From Raphanus sativus (Eukaryota; Streptophyta; Magnoliopsida; Brassicales; Brassicaceae), in NCBI RefSeq assembly GCF_000801105.2, contig NC_079513.1, positions 24,582,273-24,646,272 of the forward strand: 64,000 nt of DNA. The letters run 5' to 3'. This document shows, one piece after another, positions 50,701 to 61,600 of this stretch. Each line of letters begins with the position of its first letter. Position 1 is the first letter of the stretch. The position numbers and the translations under genes are program-made. The notes beneath the pieces are model-generated. The model was not told the DNA's origin. It searched no databases and saw only the letters and a list, made by a program, of their open reading frames with translations.

Positions 50701-51887
50701 TAATACTAGTACCACTAGTACAACTCTAACTAGTGCAACTAGTACGACTATAACTAGTACAACTAGTAAAACTCAAACTAATACAACTAGTTCAACTACA
50801 ACTGGTACAACTAAAACTAGTATGACTGGAACAACTAGAACACATAAAATATATTAATATGAATAGTTTGATTTTTATTTTCAGCATATGAATGATGCTA
50901 TCAATAGAATGATGTAGAACCAATGAGACATGTTGGTCTAATTTTTCCTCACTTGCATTTGTCAAATTACATAAATAGTTTTTTTCAATAATATTTGAGT
51001 TGGATAATGATTTATTTACAAGTTGTATTAGTTATACTAGTTGTACCATTTCCGGAAAAAATGCATCTTCATCTTTTTGCTCCTAAAACCCAAAAAAGTT
51101 GATGAAGAGCCAGAAAAATTGCTGTAAAAGAACATTTAGAAGAGTATACTGCAAAAAAAAAAAGAGTATACTGCAAAAATGATGTAAAATGATTATAAAA
51201 TTGAAAAAGATGCATAAGCATTCATGTTTGGTGTCTGCACTACGACAATAATAATCCAAGTGGTACAACTAGTTTAGATACGAAAGTAGTATTATTAGTT
51301 TAATTGTGTTAGCACTTGAGTTGTGTTGTTTTAACATTGAGTATTAATTTTCTCCCCTCAATATAAAATTTCTTATATAGATATGAAATAATATAAAAGA
51401 TAGACCAATTATAAACACATATACAAGAAGAATATGGTGACACTTGCATATGTTTGTTGTATTTCCATCAAGAGAAAGAAAGCATATAAGACACAAAATT
51501 ATAAAAATGGATCATGTATGACTGAAATAATTGGTACATATAATACAACAAAGAGGAAAGATGGATCATGTATGAGTGATATAGTTGGCTATGAAGTTCA
51601 AAACCGTAGTTGTACCACGTGAAAATTATAAATGCATCAATTGTACCATTTTTTGTGTTCGTATAAAATATGTTTGAAGTATGTTGTCACAAACAGAATA
51701 TCCATTTTTATTTTATTTTTAAAATGACAAAGTTTTACCAGTTTTACTAGTAATATAATTTTGAATAAAATAGAAAATTACACCATTTTTATACAAGTAT
51801 CTCATGAATTAAATACATCTTAGCATTTACTTTTAGTCATTTAAATTATTTAAGGTGAATCTAAATGTTTATATTGAATATGCATGT

Positions 51888-51912
51888 GTATATATATATA
51901 TATATATATATG
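51888..51912. repeat. (TA)n microsatellite
   Basis: Uninterrupted TA run flanked by GTGTA and TGTGAG. Confidence 0.85.
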
Positions 51913-52096
51913 TGAGTGCACATTTAAAAAAACAATTAGGCTTAATTCAATTTTTTAATATAACTAATATAACTAGATTAACTATGATAAAATTACTCAG
52001 ATACAACTAAACTAAATAAAATGTGGTGCATATTTAAAACTTGGTGCGCATTTAAAATGTGGTAAACAACTAAAACATGATAAATATATTAACATG

Positions 52097-53625
52097 TAGT
52101 TGTACCAGTATTTTAGTTGTACAATTGTATATATAGTTGTACCGAGGTTTGAGTTGTACAAGTTTGTACATAGTTGTATTTTGGTCTAGAATTTGAAATA
52201 TGTAGTTGTACCAAATAGTAAATAAATATACATCAGTTGTACTACTTGTATATACTTAAATACCTAGAATCACACACTATGGAATCATTAGTTTTGTTAA
52301 AATATATCATGTGTATGTTTTTCAAAATATAGTGAACAAACAAATAAACAAACCTCTAAAGTATAAGGTAGATGATGGAAACTTATGTGATTTTGTAATA
52401 AATACGGAAAAATTGGTAAAACTTCAATAGTTAGGATGTACCATTCTAAGGATCTTCCAACTTGGCTAGTCGGTGGTTAAATATAATTTTTTAAAAAATT
52501 AATTGAAGAAGTTGTATTAACTAAAACATAACAAACCTAAAAAAAACATAACAAACTTATTAATAAGTAGTAGTACCAGTAGTTTAGTTGTACAATCTAA
52601 TACATAGTTGTACGAAAATTTGAGTTGTACAAGTTTATTCATAGTTGTATTTTGGTAGAGAATTTGAATTGGGTAGTTGTACCACATTAAAAATATATAT
52701 ACCTCAGTTGTACAGCCGTTTAATTCTTAAATGCATAGAACCACATACAAAGGAATCATTAGTTTTGCTAAAATATATTATGTGTAAGTTTTCAAAAATA
52801 TAGTGAACAAACTAGTAAACAAACCTTTAAAGTATAAGGTAGATCAAAGAAACTTATGTGATTGTCTAATAATTGCAAAAAAAATTGGTAAAACTTCAAA
52901 TAATTAGGATGGACCACTCTAAGGACATTCCAACTTGTATAGTCTGTTGTTATTTAATTATAGAAAGCCAAATGAAATTTTAAAATGTTATATTTGAAGA
53001 AATTTTACCAGTTGTACCAGTATTTCATTCCTCGTGTATATAATGTAGTTGTACTAGTTGTTCTAGTATTACATCATATAGTTATACTAGTTGTACCAAT
53101 ATTTTAGTTGTACAATCTGATACATAGTTGTACGAGAATTTGAGTTGTACAAATTTGTTTATAGTTGTATTTTGGTAGAGAATTTGAATTGTGTAGTTGT
53201 ACAACATTAAAAATATATATACCTTAGTTGTACAATCTTGGAATTCTTGAATGCATAGAACCACATACAAAGGAATCATTAGTTTTGCTAAAATATATTA
53301 TGTGTAAGTTTTCCAAAAATATAGTGAACAAACTAGTAAACAAACCTTTAAAGTATAAGGTAGACCAAAGAAACTTATGCGATTGTCTAATAATTGCCAA
53401 AAAAATTGGTACAACTTCAAATAATTAGGAATTGACCACTCTAAGGACATTCCAACTTGTATAATCTGTTGTAATTTAATTATAGAAAGCCAAATGGATT
53501 TTAAAATGTAATATTTGACGAAGTTGTACCAGTTGTACCAGTATTTCATTCGTCGTGTATATAATGTAGTTGTACTAGTTGCCTTAGTATTACATCATAT
53601 AGTTATACTAGACGTACGAATATAA
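52097..53625. repeat. Three tandem copies of a ~0.5-kb repeat
   Basis: Copies begin at about 52097, 52566 and 53089 with (T)AGTTGTACCAGTATTTTAG and share the later block ATTAGTTTTG(T/C)TAAAATAT, CAAACCT(C/T)TAAAGTATAA and CTAAGGA(T/C)(C/A)TTCCAACTTG. Copies 2 and 3 carry an extra CATT(C)(C/G)TCGTGTATATAATG segment. Copies 2 and 3 are more alike than either is to copy 1. Confidence 0.85.
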
Positions 53626-53640
53626 ATTAATAATGTTGGA

Positions 53641-54329
53641 AATTTGAAATTTTATTAATTTATAGAGATATTAATTTACAAAAGTTTCCTTATATAGATT
53701 TCTTATTTTAAGATATTTTTTATTTTAAGATAAGAAAAATATTTGACTTAAGTGTATAGAAATTTATTGTTATTTTTTAAAAATTAACATTTATATTAAT
53801 TTTATTATATTATTTGGTGTATATAATATATATTGCATAAAACTTAAATGTGGTTTTAGAAAATAAAAATATAATTCCATTGTGAATATAAAACAAACAA
53901 TGTAATAATAGATTCTTACTTATATAAAATATGTATATATATAAATTATTAATTTATAATTTTAATGGGGTCATATATTTACATAGAATTTTCAAAAAAT
54001 CATTATCTTATTATTTTATTGATTTGTGTTAAATTTTGAACCGTTCCAAGTTGGAATCGGCAACATTTATTAACTTATAGAGATTATTAATTTATCGAGT
54101 AAATTTATCGAGATTCTATTGTAATTATTTAAGATTTTATTTAGGTGTATATCTTGTATTTATGCATCCATTGACATATAATAGGGTTTGTAATGAACAA
54201 TTAAGAGAACAAAAAATCATCATATTTCACTATTTTTATTAATTTTAGTATTTGTTTTCAGTTCATTTTAATCATTTTAGGATGCATTTATATGTAAATA
54301 TTGCATTTGTTTGTTCATTTGCATTTGAC
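53641..54329. other. AT-rich stretch, no gene
   Basis: Nothing beyond low-complexity AT-rich DNA. Confidence 0.4.
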
Positions 54330-54910
54330 AGGTTTAAAATGTACACTTGAGAAATTTGGGACGAAATCCTGAAGTTATTCATGCAAATTATAAAATCTGT
54401 GGCTGATTTGAAAATCATCAAGAGACAAGGGACCATCATGCAATTTTGAAGGGTCTGATCTTCTCATTTAAAATGTTTGGGACTAAATCAAGAGGACCAA
54501 TCTGAAAATTTTAATAGTTAGGCCACATTCGTGAATAATCAAGAGTTTGAGGGCCTGTTTTGAAAATATTGAAGAAGTCTCCATTGGAGGAGATCGAGCT
54601 TGGCTTCAACACAGAGGACGGACGCGGGGTTGAGCAGGTCGGGTTCCATGGACAGAGGAGTCAGAGATCGCCACGGTGCCGTATTTTCACGGGGTCCTTG
54701 TAGCCGGCGTGGGCTGAGCCACTTTCACGATGGTTCGATCGCGGAGGAGACGAAGTTGGAAGAGCTGGATCCGTCAAGGAAAACAACGGAGGAAGCTATC
54801 ATGATGGTTACGACATGGCTCAACCATTGGGAACGAAGCAAGCTAGGGTGGTAGAAGGGGAGGAAACTATCCGTCCGTCGACGACAATGGACGACGACCA
54901 ATTTTAGTTT
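54330..54910. mobile_element. Transposon-like fragment with GC-rich patch
   Basis: 54330-54590 has the TTGGGAC-AAAT / CAATCTGAAAATTTTA style common in plant retroelement untranslated regions. 54590-54900 is abruptly GC-rich (GGACGGACGCGGGGTTGAGC, CGGCGTGGGCTGAGCC) amid AT-rich DNA. It keeps an open frame of 84 codons (54600-54854) with no recognised domain. It may be captured gene or retroelement sequence. Confidence 0.4.
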
Positions 54911-55303
54911 TGTTTTTATTTTATTTTTAATTTATTTTATTTAGGGTATAAACGTAAATCAATATCTTATGGGTCATACAAACTGACTTGCGTTATAGGA
55001 GAATAAAAGAAGAGGGTTATGTCTCATTTGAGAATAATGTCCTCATATGTTGGAGATGGTCTGAGGCTAAAAGAAATCTTCGAACTGAGAAAAAAAAAAA
55101 GGTAACAAGCTTGCGATCCGGTCTGAATCTGGATAACCGGTTTTCACTGATTATACTAATTTATTTAATTTTTTCGAGGGGCCCATGAGCTTCTAATAAG
55201 AACAAAAAGAAGAAGAAGAAGACGACGCTCACAAACCCTAAAATTTCAGGGGAAACGATTAACTCGGATCAAATCAAAGATAAACAGGAGAGAGCTAGCT
55301 TCA
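54911..55303. other. End of insertion block and F4 leader
   Basis: From about 55100 the sequence matches the leader of F2 (GATCCGGTCTGAATCTGG, then GGGGCCCATGAGC and AAACCCTAAAATTTCAGG). Confidence 0.45.
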
Positions 55304-56995
55304 ATGGGGAAGCTCTTCTATAAGTCCCAAAGCCGGTAAGCCCCTCTTTCATCATCTTCTCTCCTTCCTTCCTTCCTGGCTCAATCTTGTTATAAGGAAG
55401 TTAAAGTTTCGATTTTTTGCAATAAATAATTATCAGGCTGGGTGCCTATTCTAGTTCAGTTCGAGAGAGAGAAGAACGAGCTGTTATTGGAGGAGAAGAT
55501 ATGATACGCTTGTTACCTGAACCGTTGTTATGTCACATACTCAGCTTTCTCACCACTGAACAAGCTGTTCAGACAAGTGTTTTGTCCTCTAGATGGAGAC
55601 ATCTCTGGAGATGGGTTCCTAGGTTAGAATTATACAGCTTTGATTTCCCAAACGACAAGGCTTGTGTTGATTTCATCGACAAGTTTCTTGCTTTCCAAGG
55701 CAAATCATACTTGCGTGAATTTAAGTTGACCATTGACCACGATATCTTTGATAGTGAGGCTTCTTTTTACGAGCCGTGTCCCGGCAGAGCGGATATGAGG
55801 AAGCTTGAACGTTTCCAAGTCGAGGATAAGTTTGGACATGGTGGTGCCTGTGCCTGTGATGGCTTCCGGATACCCTTAACACTTTCCGCGTGTGAGGCAT
55901 TGGTCTGCTTAGAGCTCCATTTCGTTAGGCTGAACGAGTTCGAGTCTCTTTCCTTGCCCTGTCTCAAGATCATCTACTTGGAAGACGTTGTTCTGCCTAG
56001 CGACGCGGCTGCAGAGGCTCTGATCTCCTCCTCTCCTGTTCTTGAAATCTTGAAAATAAGCCTCAGTAGAGATGATGCTGTGGTAGCTCTACGCCCTCGC
56101 TTAAGAGCTTCGCTTTAAAATGTGTGGAACCTGCTTATACCCGTGAACATTCGGTTGTGATTGATGCACCGAAACTCGAGTATCTGAGTCTCATGGATTA
56201 CTACCATTTCAAAAGGTTTGAGATAATCAGCAAGGCTGAGTCTTTCAAGGTTGATATTGATGTCCAGTTTATGCTGATGAAAGGTTCGAAAAAGAAGATC
56301 ATCGAGAATCTTCTCAACAATTTTTCAGGTGTTAAAGATATGACCATGTCATGGAGAACTCTGCAGGTATATAAAACTCTATGACAAGCTTTTAAACTTT
56401 CCCATTGCCATTGTTTTTGTTTTTATCTAACTTTGTTTGTGGTTTCTCTTTGGTTACAGTGTATAAATTGGTCCTATCAGACGAACCCACTCCCTAAATT
56501 TCATGGCTTGACTCGTTTGCGTGCCACTATGTGCTTAAACCCATCCCCTGAACTCTTGCCGACCGTTCTTGACAGCTGCCCCAATCTGAAACACTTGACA
56601 GTGGTAACAATTTGGCTTAAACTTTTCAAGTTCTGAGATTAGTCCTCCTGGATTTGAATTCTATCAGATTTGTGTGTTTGCAGGAATTGTTTATTTATCA
56701 ATTTGCAGTGATGACTAGACCCTCCACTGTACTGCCTCGCTGTTTGGTATCTTCTCTTGAATCCGTTGAAATGGAAAGCCCGGTCACGGAGGTGGCTACT
56801 GAACTGAGGTTGGCTAGATACTTTATGAAGAACTCTACAACACTCAAGAAGCTCGTTCTGCGTTTGAAGCAGTCTTCTACTGGAGAGAAACACAAGCCCG
56901 GTGTCTTGGAACAACTCATTGACTCTCCAAGATGCTCTAGTTTGTGTCAGTTCGAAGTTATTCCAGTGGTTCCAATCTACGAATCCATGGCCTGA
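55304..56995 (+). pseudogene. F4: F-box/LRR/FBD gene broken by a 10-bp deletion
   Basis: The expected exons are 55304-55335, 55437-56366, 56460-56603 and 56684-56995, and all splice sites are present. Exon 1 encodes MGKLFYKSQS, and the F-box reads IRLLPEPLLCHILSFLTTEQ. Near 56089, CTACGCCCTCGCTTAAG stands where relatives have 10 more bases, so the frame shifts and stops at 56118 in the LRR region. LRR sequence resumes in another frame (VVIDAPKLEYLSLMDYYHF). A further 1-base insertion near 56978 alters the tail. A truncated F-box-plus-partial-LRR protein of about 216 residues could still be made. Confidence 0.85.
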
Positions 56996-57586
56996 GTGGT
57001 ATGTTTTTTGTAAAATCCAATAGGTTCTAAAGCTGGATTTAAAGAATGGATTTAACGATGAAACTAGTTGGCTCAGCCTTTGGCTCGATTCATTTGGTTT
57101 GGTTGAATGATTTTGTTTTTCTGTTATTAAACTTTGTCTCAAGATTATGCACTTTTATAATATGTAACAATTATTATTTTTTGACAAAAAGAATATGTTA
57201 TAATTTCCAAAGCTAATGTCATGTTCAGGTTTGATTATAAGCCATTTGATAACGACGTGAGAGTTTAAGTGTCTGTTCTACTTCTCTGTATCGCTTGTTG
57301 AGTTTGCCGTCAACAAGAGTAGTTTTGAATCCCAGCTTGTGATCCATCTCTGTATTACGTTGACTGGACCCATAAAGAAATTTAAATACTATACTTAGTC
57401 AAAGATAACAAGGAGGGTTCAGAAAATAGACGACGAGTGTTTATAGTTTAAACGATATGAGTGAGCATAGATTATTTGAATTTTTCAGGTGGTGAAGACA
57501 GGATAAGCATATTGCCTGAAAAGTCTATGTACGAGGTAAAACATGTCTGATTTTAGGATGTCTTAATGTCCATAATCAAACCGTAA
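56996..57586. other. F4 3' spacer with an F-box exon relic
   Basis: Family spacer; see the separate relic at 57487. No functional gene. Confidence 0.45.
57487..57536 (+). pseudogene. Relic of an F-box exon 2 start
   Basis: After an acceptor-like TTTTTCAG the sequence GTGGTGAAGACAGGATAAGC and following bases reads GGEDRISILPE, the start of exon 2 in this family, then degenerates. It marks a lost F-box copy. Confidence 0.6.
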
Positions 57587-57658
57587 GGGCGTTTGGTCTA
57601 GTGGTATGATTCTCGCTTTGGGTGCGAGAGGTCCCGAGTTCGATTCTCGGAACGCCCC
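57587..57658 (+). tRNA. trnP-UGG: tRNA-Pro (anticodon TGG), second copy
   Basis: It is identical over 72 nt to the copy at 40596, with complete acceptor, D, anticodon (TGG) and T arms. A T run follows the gene. It sits 252 bp upstream of the F5 start, as the other copies sit upstream of F1 and F0. Confidence 0.95.
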
Positions 57659-57678
57659 TCTCTTTTTTTACGGCCGTT

Positions 57679-57834
57679 ACTTTTTAATGAAGAAAGAGAA
57701 AACGTATTTATTTTTGAACTGAGAAACGGCTCTCTATATATATCTCATTCACTTGATGTTGTAACGTGCCCAGACTTTTTAATGAAGAAAGAGAAAACGA
57801 CTCTCTACTCTATATATATCTCATTCACTTGATG
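57679..57834 (+). promoter_or_regulatory. F5 promoter with duplicated TATA segment
   Basis: ACTTTTTAATGAAGAAAGAG begins at 57679 and again at 57774. Each copy is followed by CTCTATATATATCTCATTCA and CTTGATGT, so two TATA boxes lie about 78 bp apart upstream of the F5 leader. Confidence 0.7.
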
Positions 57835-57909
57835 TAACATTCTCAAAACCTAAAATCTCAGGGGGAGACGATCACTCGATAGATCGAATAAACAGGTAGA
57901 GAGCTTCAA

Positions 57910-60900
57910 ATGGAGAAGTTCCAAAAGCGGTAAGAGCTCCTCTTTCATCTTCTTCTCTCCTTCTTTCTATGCAATTGCTTTTGTAAGGAAAGTTAAAAAG
58001 TTTCGATTTCTTTGTAATAATCCCTATTATCAGGTTAGGTGTCTCTTCTAGTTCAGTTCGAGAGGGAGAAGATAGGATAAGCTTATTACCTGAACAGTTG
58101 TTATGTCACATACTCGGCTTTCTCACCACCGAAGAAGCTGTTTGGACAAGTGTTTTGTCTTCTCCATGGAGTCATCTCTGGAAATCGGTTCCCAGATTAG
58201 AGCTAGACAGCTCTTCTTTCGCTAGCGACAGAGTCTGCGTCGATTTCATCGACGAGTTTCTTGCTTTCCAAGGCAAGCCCTACTACTTGCGTGAGTTCAA
58301 GCTAACCATTGACCACGACGTCTTCCACAGCGACGTCTCTCTTTACGAGCCGTGTCTCGGTAGAGTGGATATGCGGAAGATGGAACGTTACCAAGTGGAG
58401 AATCGATTCGAACAACTCAGCGTCGACAACATCGCGACGCCGCCCTTGACGCTCTCCGCGTGCGAGGCCTTGGTCTGCTTAAAACTCCATTTCGTCAGGC
58501 TGAACGAGTTCGTGTCTCTTTCCTTGCCCTGTCTCAAGACCATGTACTTGGAAGACGTTGTTATGCCTAGCGACGCGGCTGCGGAGGCGCTGATCTCCTC
58601 CTCTCCTGTTCTTGAAGTCTTGAAAATAAGCGTGAGCGTAGATGATGCTGTGGTGGCGTTACGCGTCTGCTCCAAGTCGCTAAAGAGCTTCGCTCTAAAA
58701 GGAGTGGAACGTTTCTACGTTCGTGGGCGTTATTCAGTATTGATTGATGCACCCAAACTCGAGCATCTGAGTCTGATGGATTACTACCATTTCAAAAGCT
58801 TTAAGATAATCAGTGCGGCTGACTCTTTCAAGGTTGAGATTGATGTCGAGTTTGTGCTGATGAGAGGTTACTTGTCGGAAACGAAGATGATCTATAATCT
58901 TGTCAAGAGTTTTTCAGGTGTTGAAGATATGACCATATCATGGACATCTCTCAAGGTACAAAACTCTATAAACGTTCCCATTGTCATATGGTTTTGTTTT
59001 TTCTTGGGAAAATTTCTTAAAAATATACAGACTGAATTTCTTTTGCTGAAAAACTACACAAACTTTTTTGACTTCCCAAAAAATACACAAACTAATTTTG
59101 ATTGTCCATAAAATACATGAATTTTTGAATTTTGAAAGTTTCACACCTCGATTTTAACGGTGTAAACAGTGACTAACAGAATAGTAAGACGCCGTTAGAC
59201 GCCGTTAACTCTGATTTAAAAGTTCATGTATTTTATGGACAACCAAAATTAGTTCGTGTATTTTTTAGGAAGCCTAAAAAGTTCGTGTATTTTTTCAGCA
59301 AAGTTAATTTAATATGTGTATTTTTAAGGAATTTTCAAATGGAGTTTGGATATTTCATATACTATTCAGAGGCTAAATATCTGGATCCAATACATATCCA
59401 AAATTTTATATTTGTAACTTTCGGTTTGGTTTTGGACCGAATATTTTCGGATCAGTTTCGATCCAAGTTTTTGAATCCGGCTAAAATATCTAGACCTAAT
59501 CTTGACATTTTAGTCGGATTCAAAAACTTGGATTGGAACTGACCCGAAAATATTCGGTCCAAAACCAAACCGAAAGTTTACAAGTATTTGTTGGGTCCAA
59601 AACTCTTCTACTTGAAAGAACTGAACCAAAAAGAACTGATCCGAATAGACCTGAGCCTAATAAAATCGACACGAATAGATTCAATCCGACAAGATCTTTC
59701 TGCTAACAATTTTGTTATTATTTTTGCAATATTTTTTAGTTTTTTTTGTAACAGAAACATTTTTAATTAATATGAAACTTTCAATGTAAAATTTAGAGTT
59801 GTTTGTGAATTTTTAGATATATATGATAGATTTCGACTAAATTGAACTCAACAAATATTTGTAAACTTTTGGTTTGGTTTTGGACATAATATTTTTGGGT
59901 CAGTTCCGATTCAAGTTTTTGAATCCACAAATATAAAATTTCGGATCTGTATTATGTGATAGAGAATGTGTTTTTTTCAGGTCTTTAGGTCGGGTTTGGG
60001 CCGTTTTTTTCCGGATATGGATCTTTCAGATCGAAAATATTTGGTCCAAAACCAAACCGAAAGTTTACAAATATAAAATTTTGGATATGTATTGGGTCCA
60101 TATATTTAGCCTCTGAATAGTATATGAAATATCCAAACTCCATTTGAAAATTCCTTAAAAATACACATACTAAATTAACTTTGCTGAAAAAATACACGAA
60201 CTTTTTAGGCTTCCCGAAAAATACACGAACTAATTTTGGTTGTCCATAAAATACATGAACTTTTTAATCAGAGTTAACGGTGTCTAACGGTGTCTTACTA
60301 TTCTGTTAGTCACTGTTTACACCGTTAAAATCGAGGTGTGAAACCTTCAAAATTCAAAAGTTCGTGTATTTTATAGACAATCAAAATTAGTTTGTATATT
60401 TTTTGGGAAGCCAAAAAAATTTGTGTATTTTTTCAGCAAAAAAAATTCAGTCTGTGTATTTTTAAGGAATTTTCCCTTTTTTCTTTACTCATATTTGTTT
60501 GTGCTCTTCTTCTCTTTGCTTTTTACAGTTTATATATAGTAGTTTCCATCAAATGAAACGACCTCCCAAGTTTCATGACTTGACTGTTTTGCGTGCCACC
60601 ATGTGCTTATACGCATCCCCTAAACTATTGCCAGTCGTTCTTGAGAGCTGCCCCAATCTTAAACACTTGACACTGGTAAACAATTTTGGTTTTAAACTTT
60701 TTCAAGTTCTGAGATTAGTCCACCTCCTGGATTTTGAATTCTGTCTTTTTGTTAGGAATTGGTTATTGATGATTCTACGGATCCAGTGAGTATTAGAATC
60801 TCCACCGTGCTGCCTAGTTGTTTGGTGTCGTCTCTCGAATCTGTTGAAATTGAAAGCCCGGTCACGGAGAAAGCTATAGAACTGAAGCTGGCTAGATACT

Positions 60901-61091
60901 TTATGAAGAACTCGACTACACTCAAGAAGCTCGTGCTGCGTTTGAATGATTGTACACTCGAACCTTGTGTCTTGGAACAACTCGTGGAAAAATCAAGGCG
61001 CTATGGTTTGTCTCAGTTCGAAGTTATTCCAGTGGTTCCAACTCCGAATCCATGGCCTGAGGGGTATGTTTATGAAAAATCACGTAGGTGA
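57910..61091 (+). CDS. F5: F-box/LRR/FBD protein, 4 exons, transposon in intron 2
   Basis: Exons 57910-57929, 58034-58955, 60529-60675 and 60756-61091 give 474 aa. Exon 1 encodes MEKFQK, and exon 2 continues LGVSSSSVREGEDRISLLPE into the F-box (QLLCHILGFLTTEEAVWTSV). The LRR region has ALISSSPVLEVLKISVS and LIDAPKLEHLSLMDYYHF. The FBD domain (LVSSLESVEIESPVTEKAIE) ends in YVYEKSRR. Intron 2 is 1573 bp because of a fold-back element; without it the intron would be about 93 bp, as in relatives. SSPWSHLWK replaces SSRWRHLWK in the F-box, a change at a conserved Arg. Confidence 0.87.
58997..60485. mobile_element. Fold-back MULE-like element in F5 intron 2, 9-bp target duplication
   Basis: The element spans 59006-60476 (1471 bp) and is flanked by perfect 9-bp direct repeats TTTTTTCTT (58997-59005 and 60477-60485). 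Terminal inverted repeats of about 444 bp (59006-59449 and 60033-60476) start GGGAAAATT(T/C)CTTAAAAATA. A second palindrome of about 165 bp (59416-59580) and further copies of the CGGTTTGGTTTTGGAC word lie inside. No transposase is encoded. Long inverted repeats plus a 9-bp duplication indicate a non-autonomous Mutator-like element. Confidence 0.88.
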
Positions 61092-61435
61092 TCTAAAGCC
61101 TGGAATTGTAAAAAAAGATATGCAAAATTCAACGAATGTTTTTGAGATGAGACTAGTTGGCTCAGACTTTAGCTTGATTCCCATGGCTTTCCTTTTCCTT
61201 TCTGTTTCTCCTTTCCGTGCGAGGTACTGGTATGTCTTAAGACTCCATTTGGTTTTGGTTGTGAATGATTTTGAGTCCCTATTATTAAACTTTGTCACGA
61301 GATTATGCACTTAGAAAATATGTTATTATTTCCAAAGCTAATATGTCATGCTCTGGTTTGATTATAAGCCATTTGATAATAGACGTAGATCTATGCGTCT
61401 GGTCTACGTTATACTTGAGAGCTCGACTCTAGCGG
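61092..61435. other. F5 3' spacer
   Basis: Typical family spacer with TTTGATTATAAGCCATTTGA at about 61355. No gene. Confidence 0.45.
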
Positions 61436-61600
61436 CACTTGTGCGTCGGCCTCAAGTCACTACAGAGCCTCACTCTGGAACGAGCAGATCCTGGTTGTGT
61501 TGAAATACTTTGGATACAGTTGTGATCGACACTCCTAGACTTGAGTTTATGAATCTGTCAAGTTTGATGTCTACGTAGTGTTTGAAGTGATAGACTATTT
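61436..61600 (+). pseudogene. Relic of F-box LRR exon
   Basis: Frame fragments CVGLKSLQSLTLERADPGCV and DTVVIDTPRLEFMNL match the LRR segment of exon 2 (family: SLKSFTLKR and VVIDAPKLEYLSLMD). Nothing on either side is intact. Shorter remains of the same segment occur in the other spacers. Confidence 0.7.

Larger units (their letters stand above)
50701..53640. repeat. AGTTGTAC / GTACAACT motif field (possible VANDAL-type MULE non-coding DNA)
   Basis: At least two dozen copies of GTTGTAC or its complement are spread over 3 kb. On the left (50703-50850) the motif appears as ACTAGTACAACTAGT words on the + strand. From about 51600 to the right it appears mostly as TAGTTGTACCAG, the opposite orientation. 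TAGTATTAC words occur at about 53066 and 53586. No transposase frame is seen. Dense short motifs in tandem repeats are known from VANDAL elements, whose VANC proteins bind such motifs; membership here is an inference. Confidence 0.55.

Noticed and set aside
50703..50850. ACTAGTACAACT array as a CRISPR
   Set aside because: Units are short, irregular and without unique spacers of constant size, and the genome is a plant's.
54600..54854. 84-codon frame as a gene
   Set aside because: No domain, no splice or promoter context, and it lies in transposon-like DNA.
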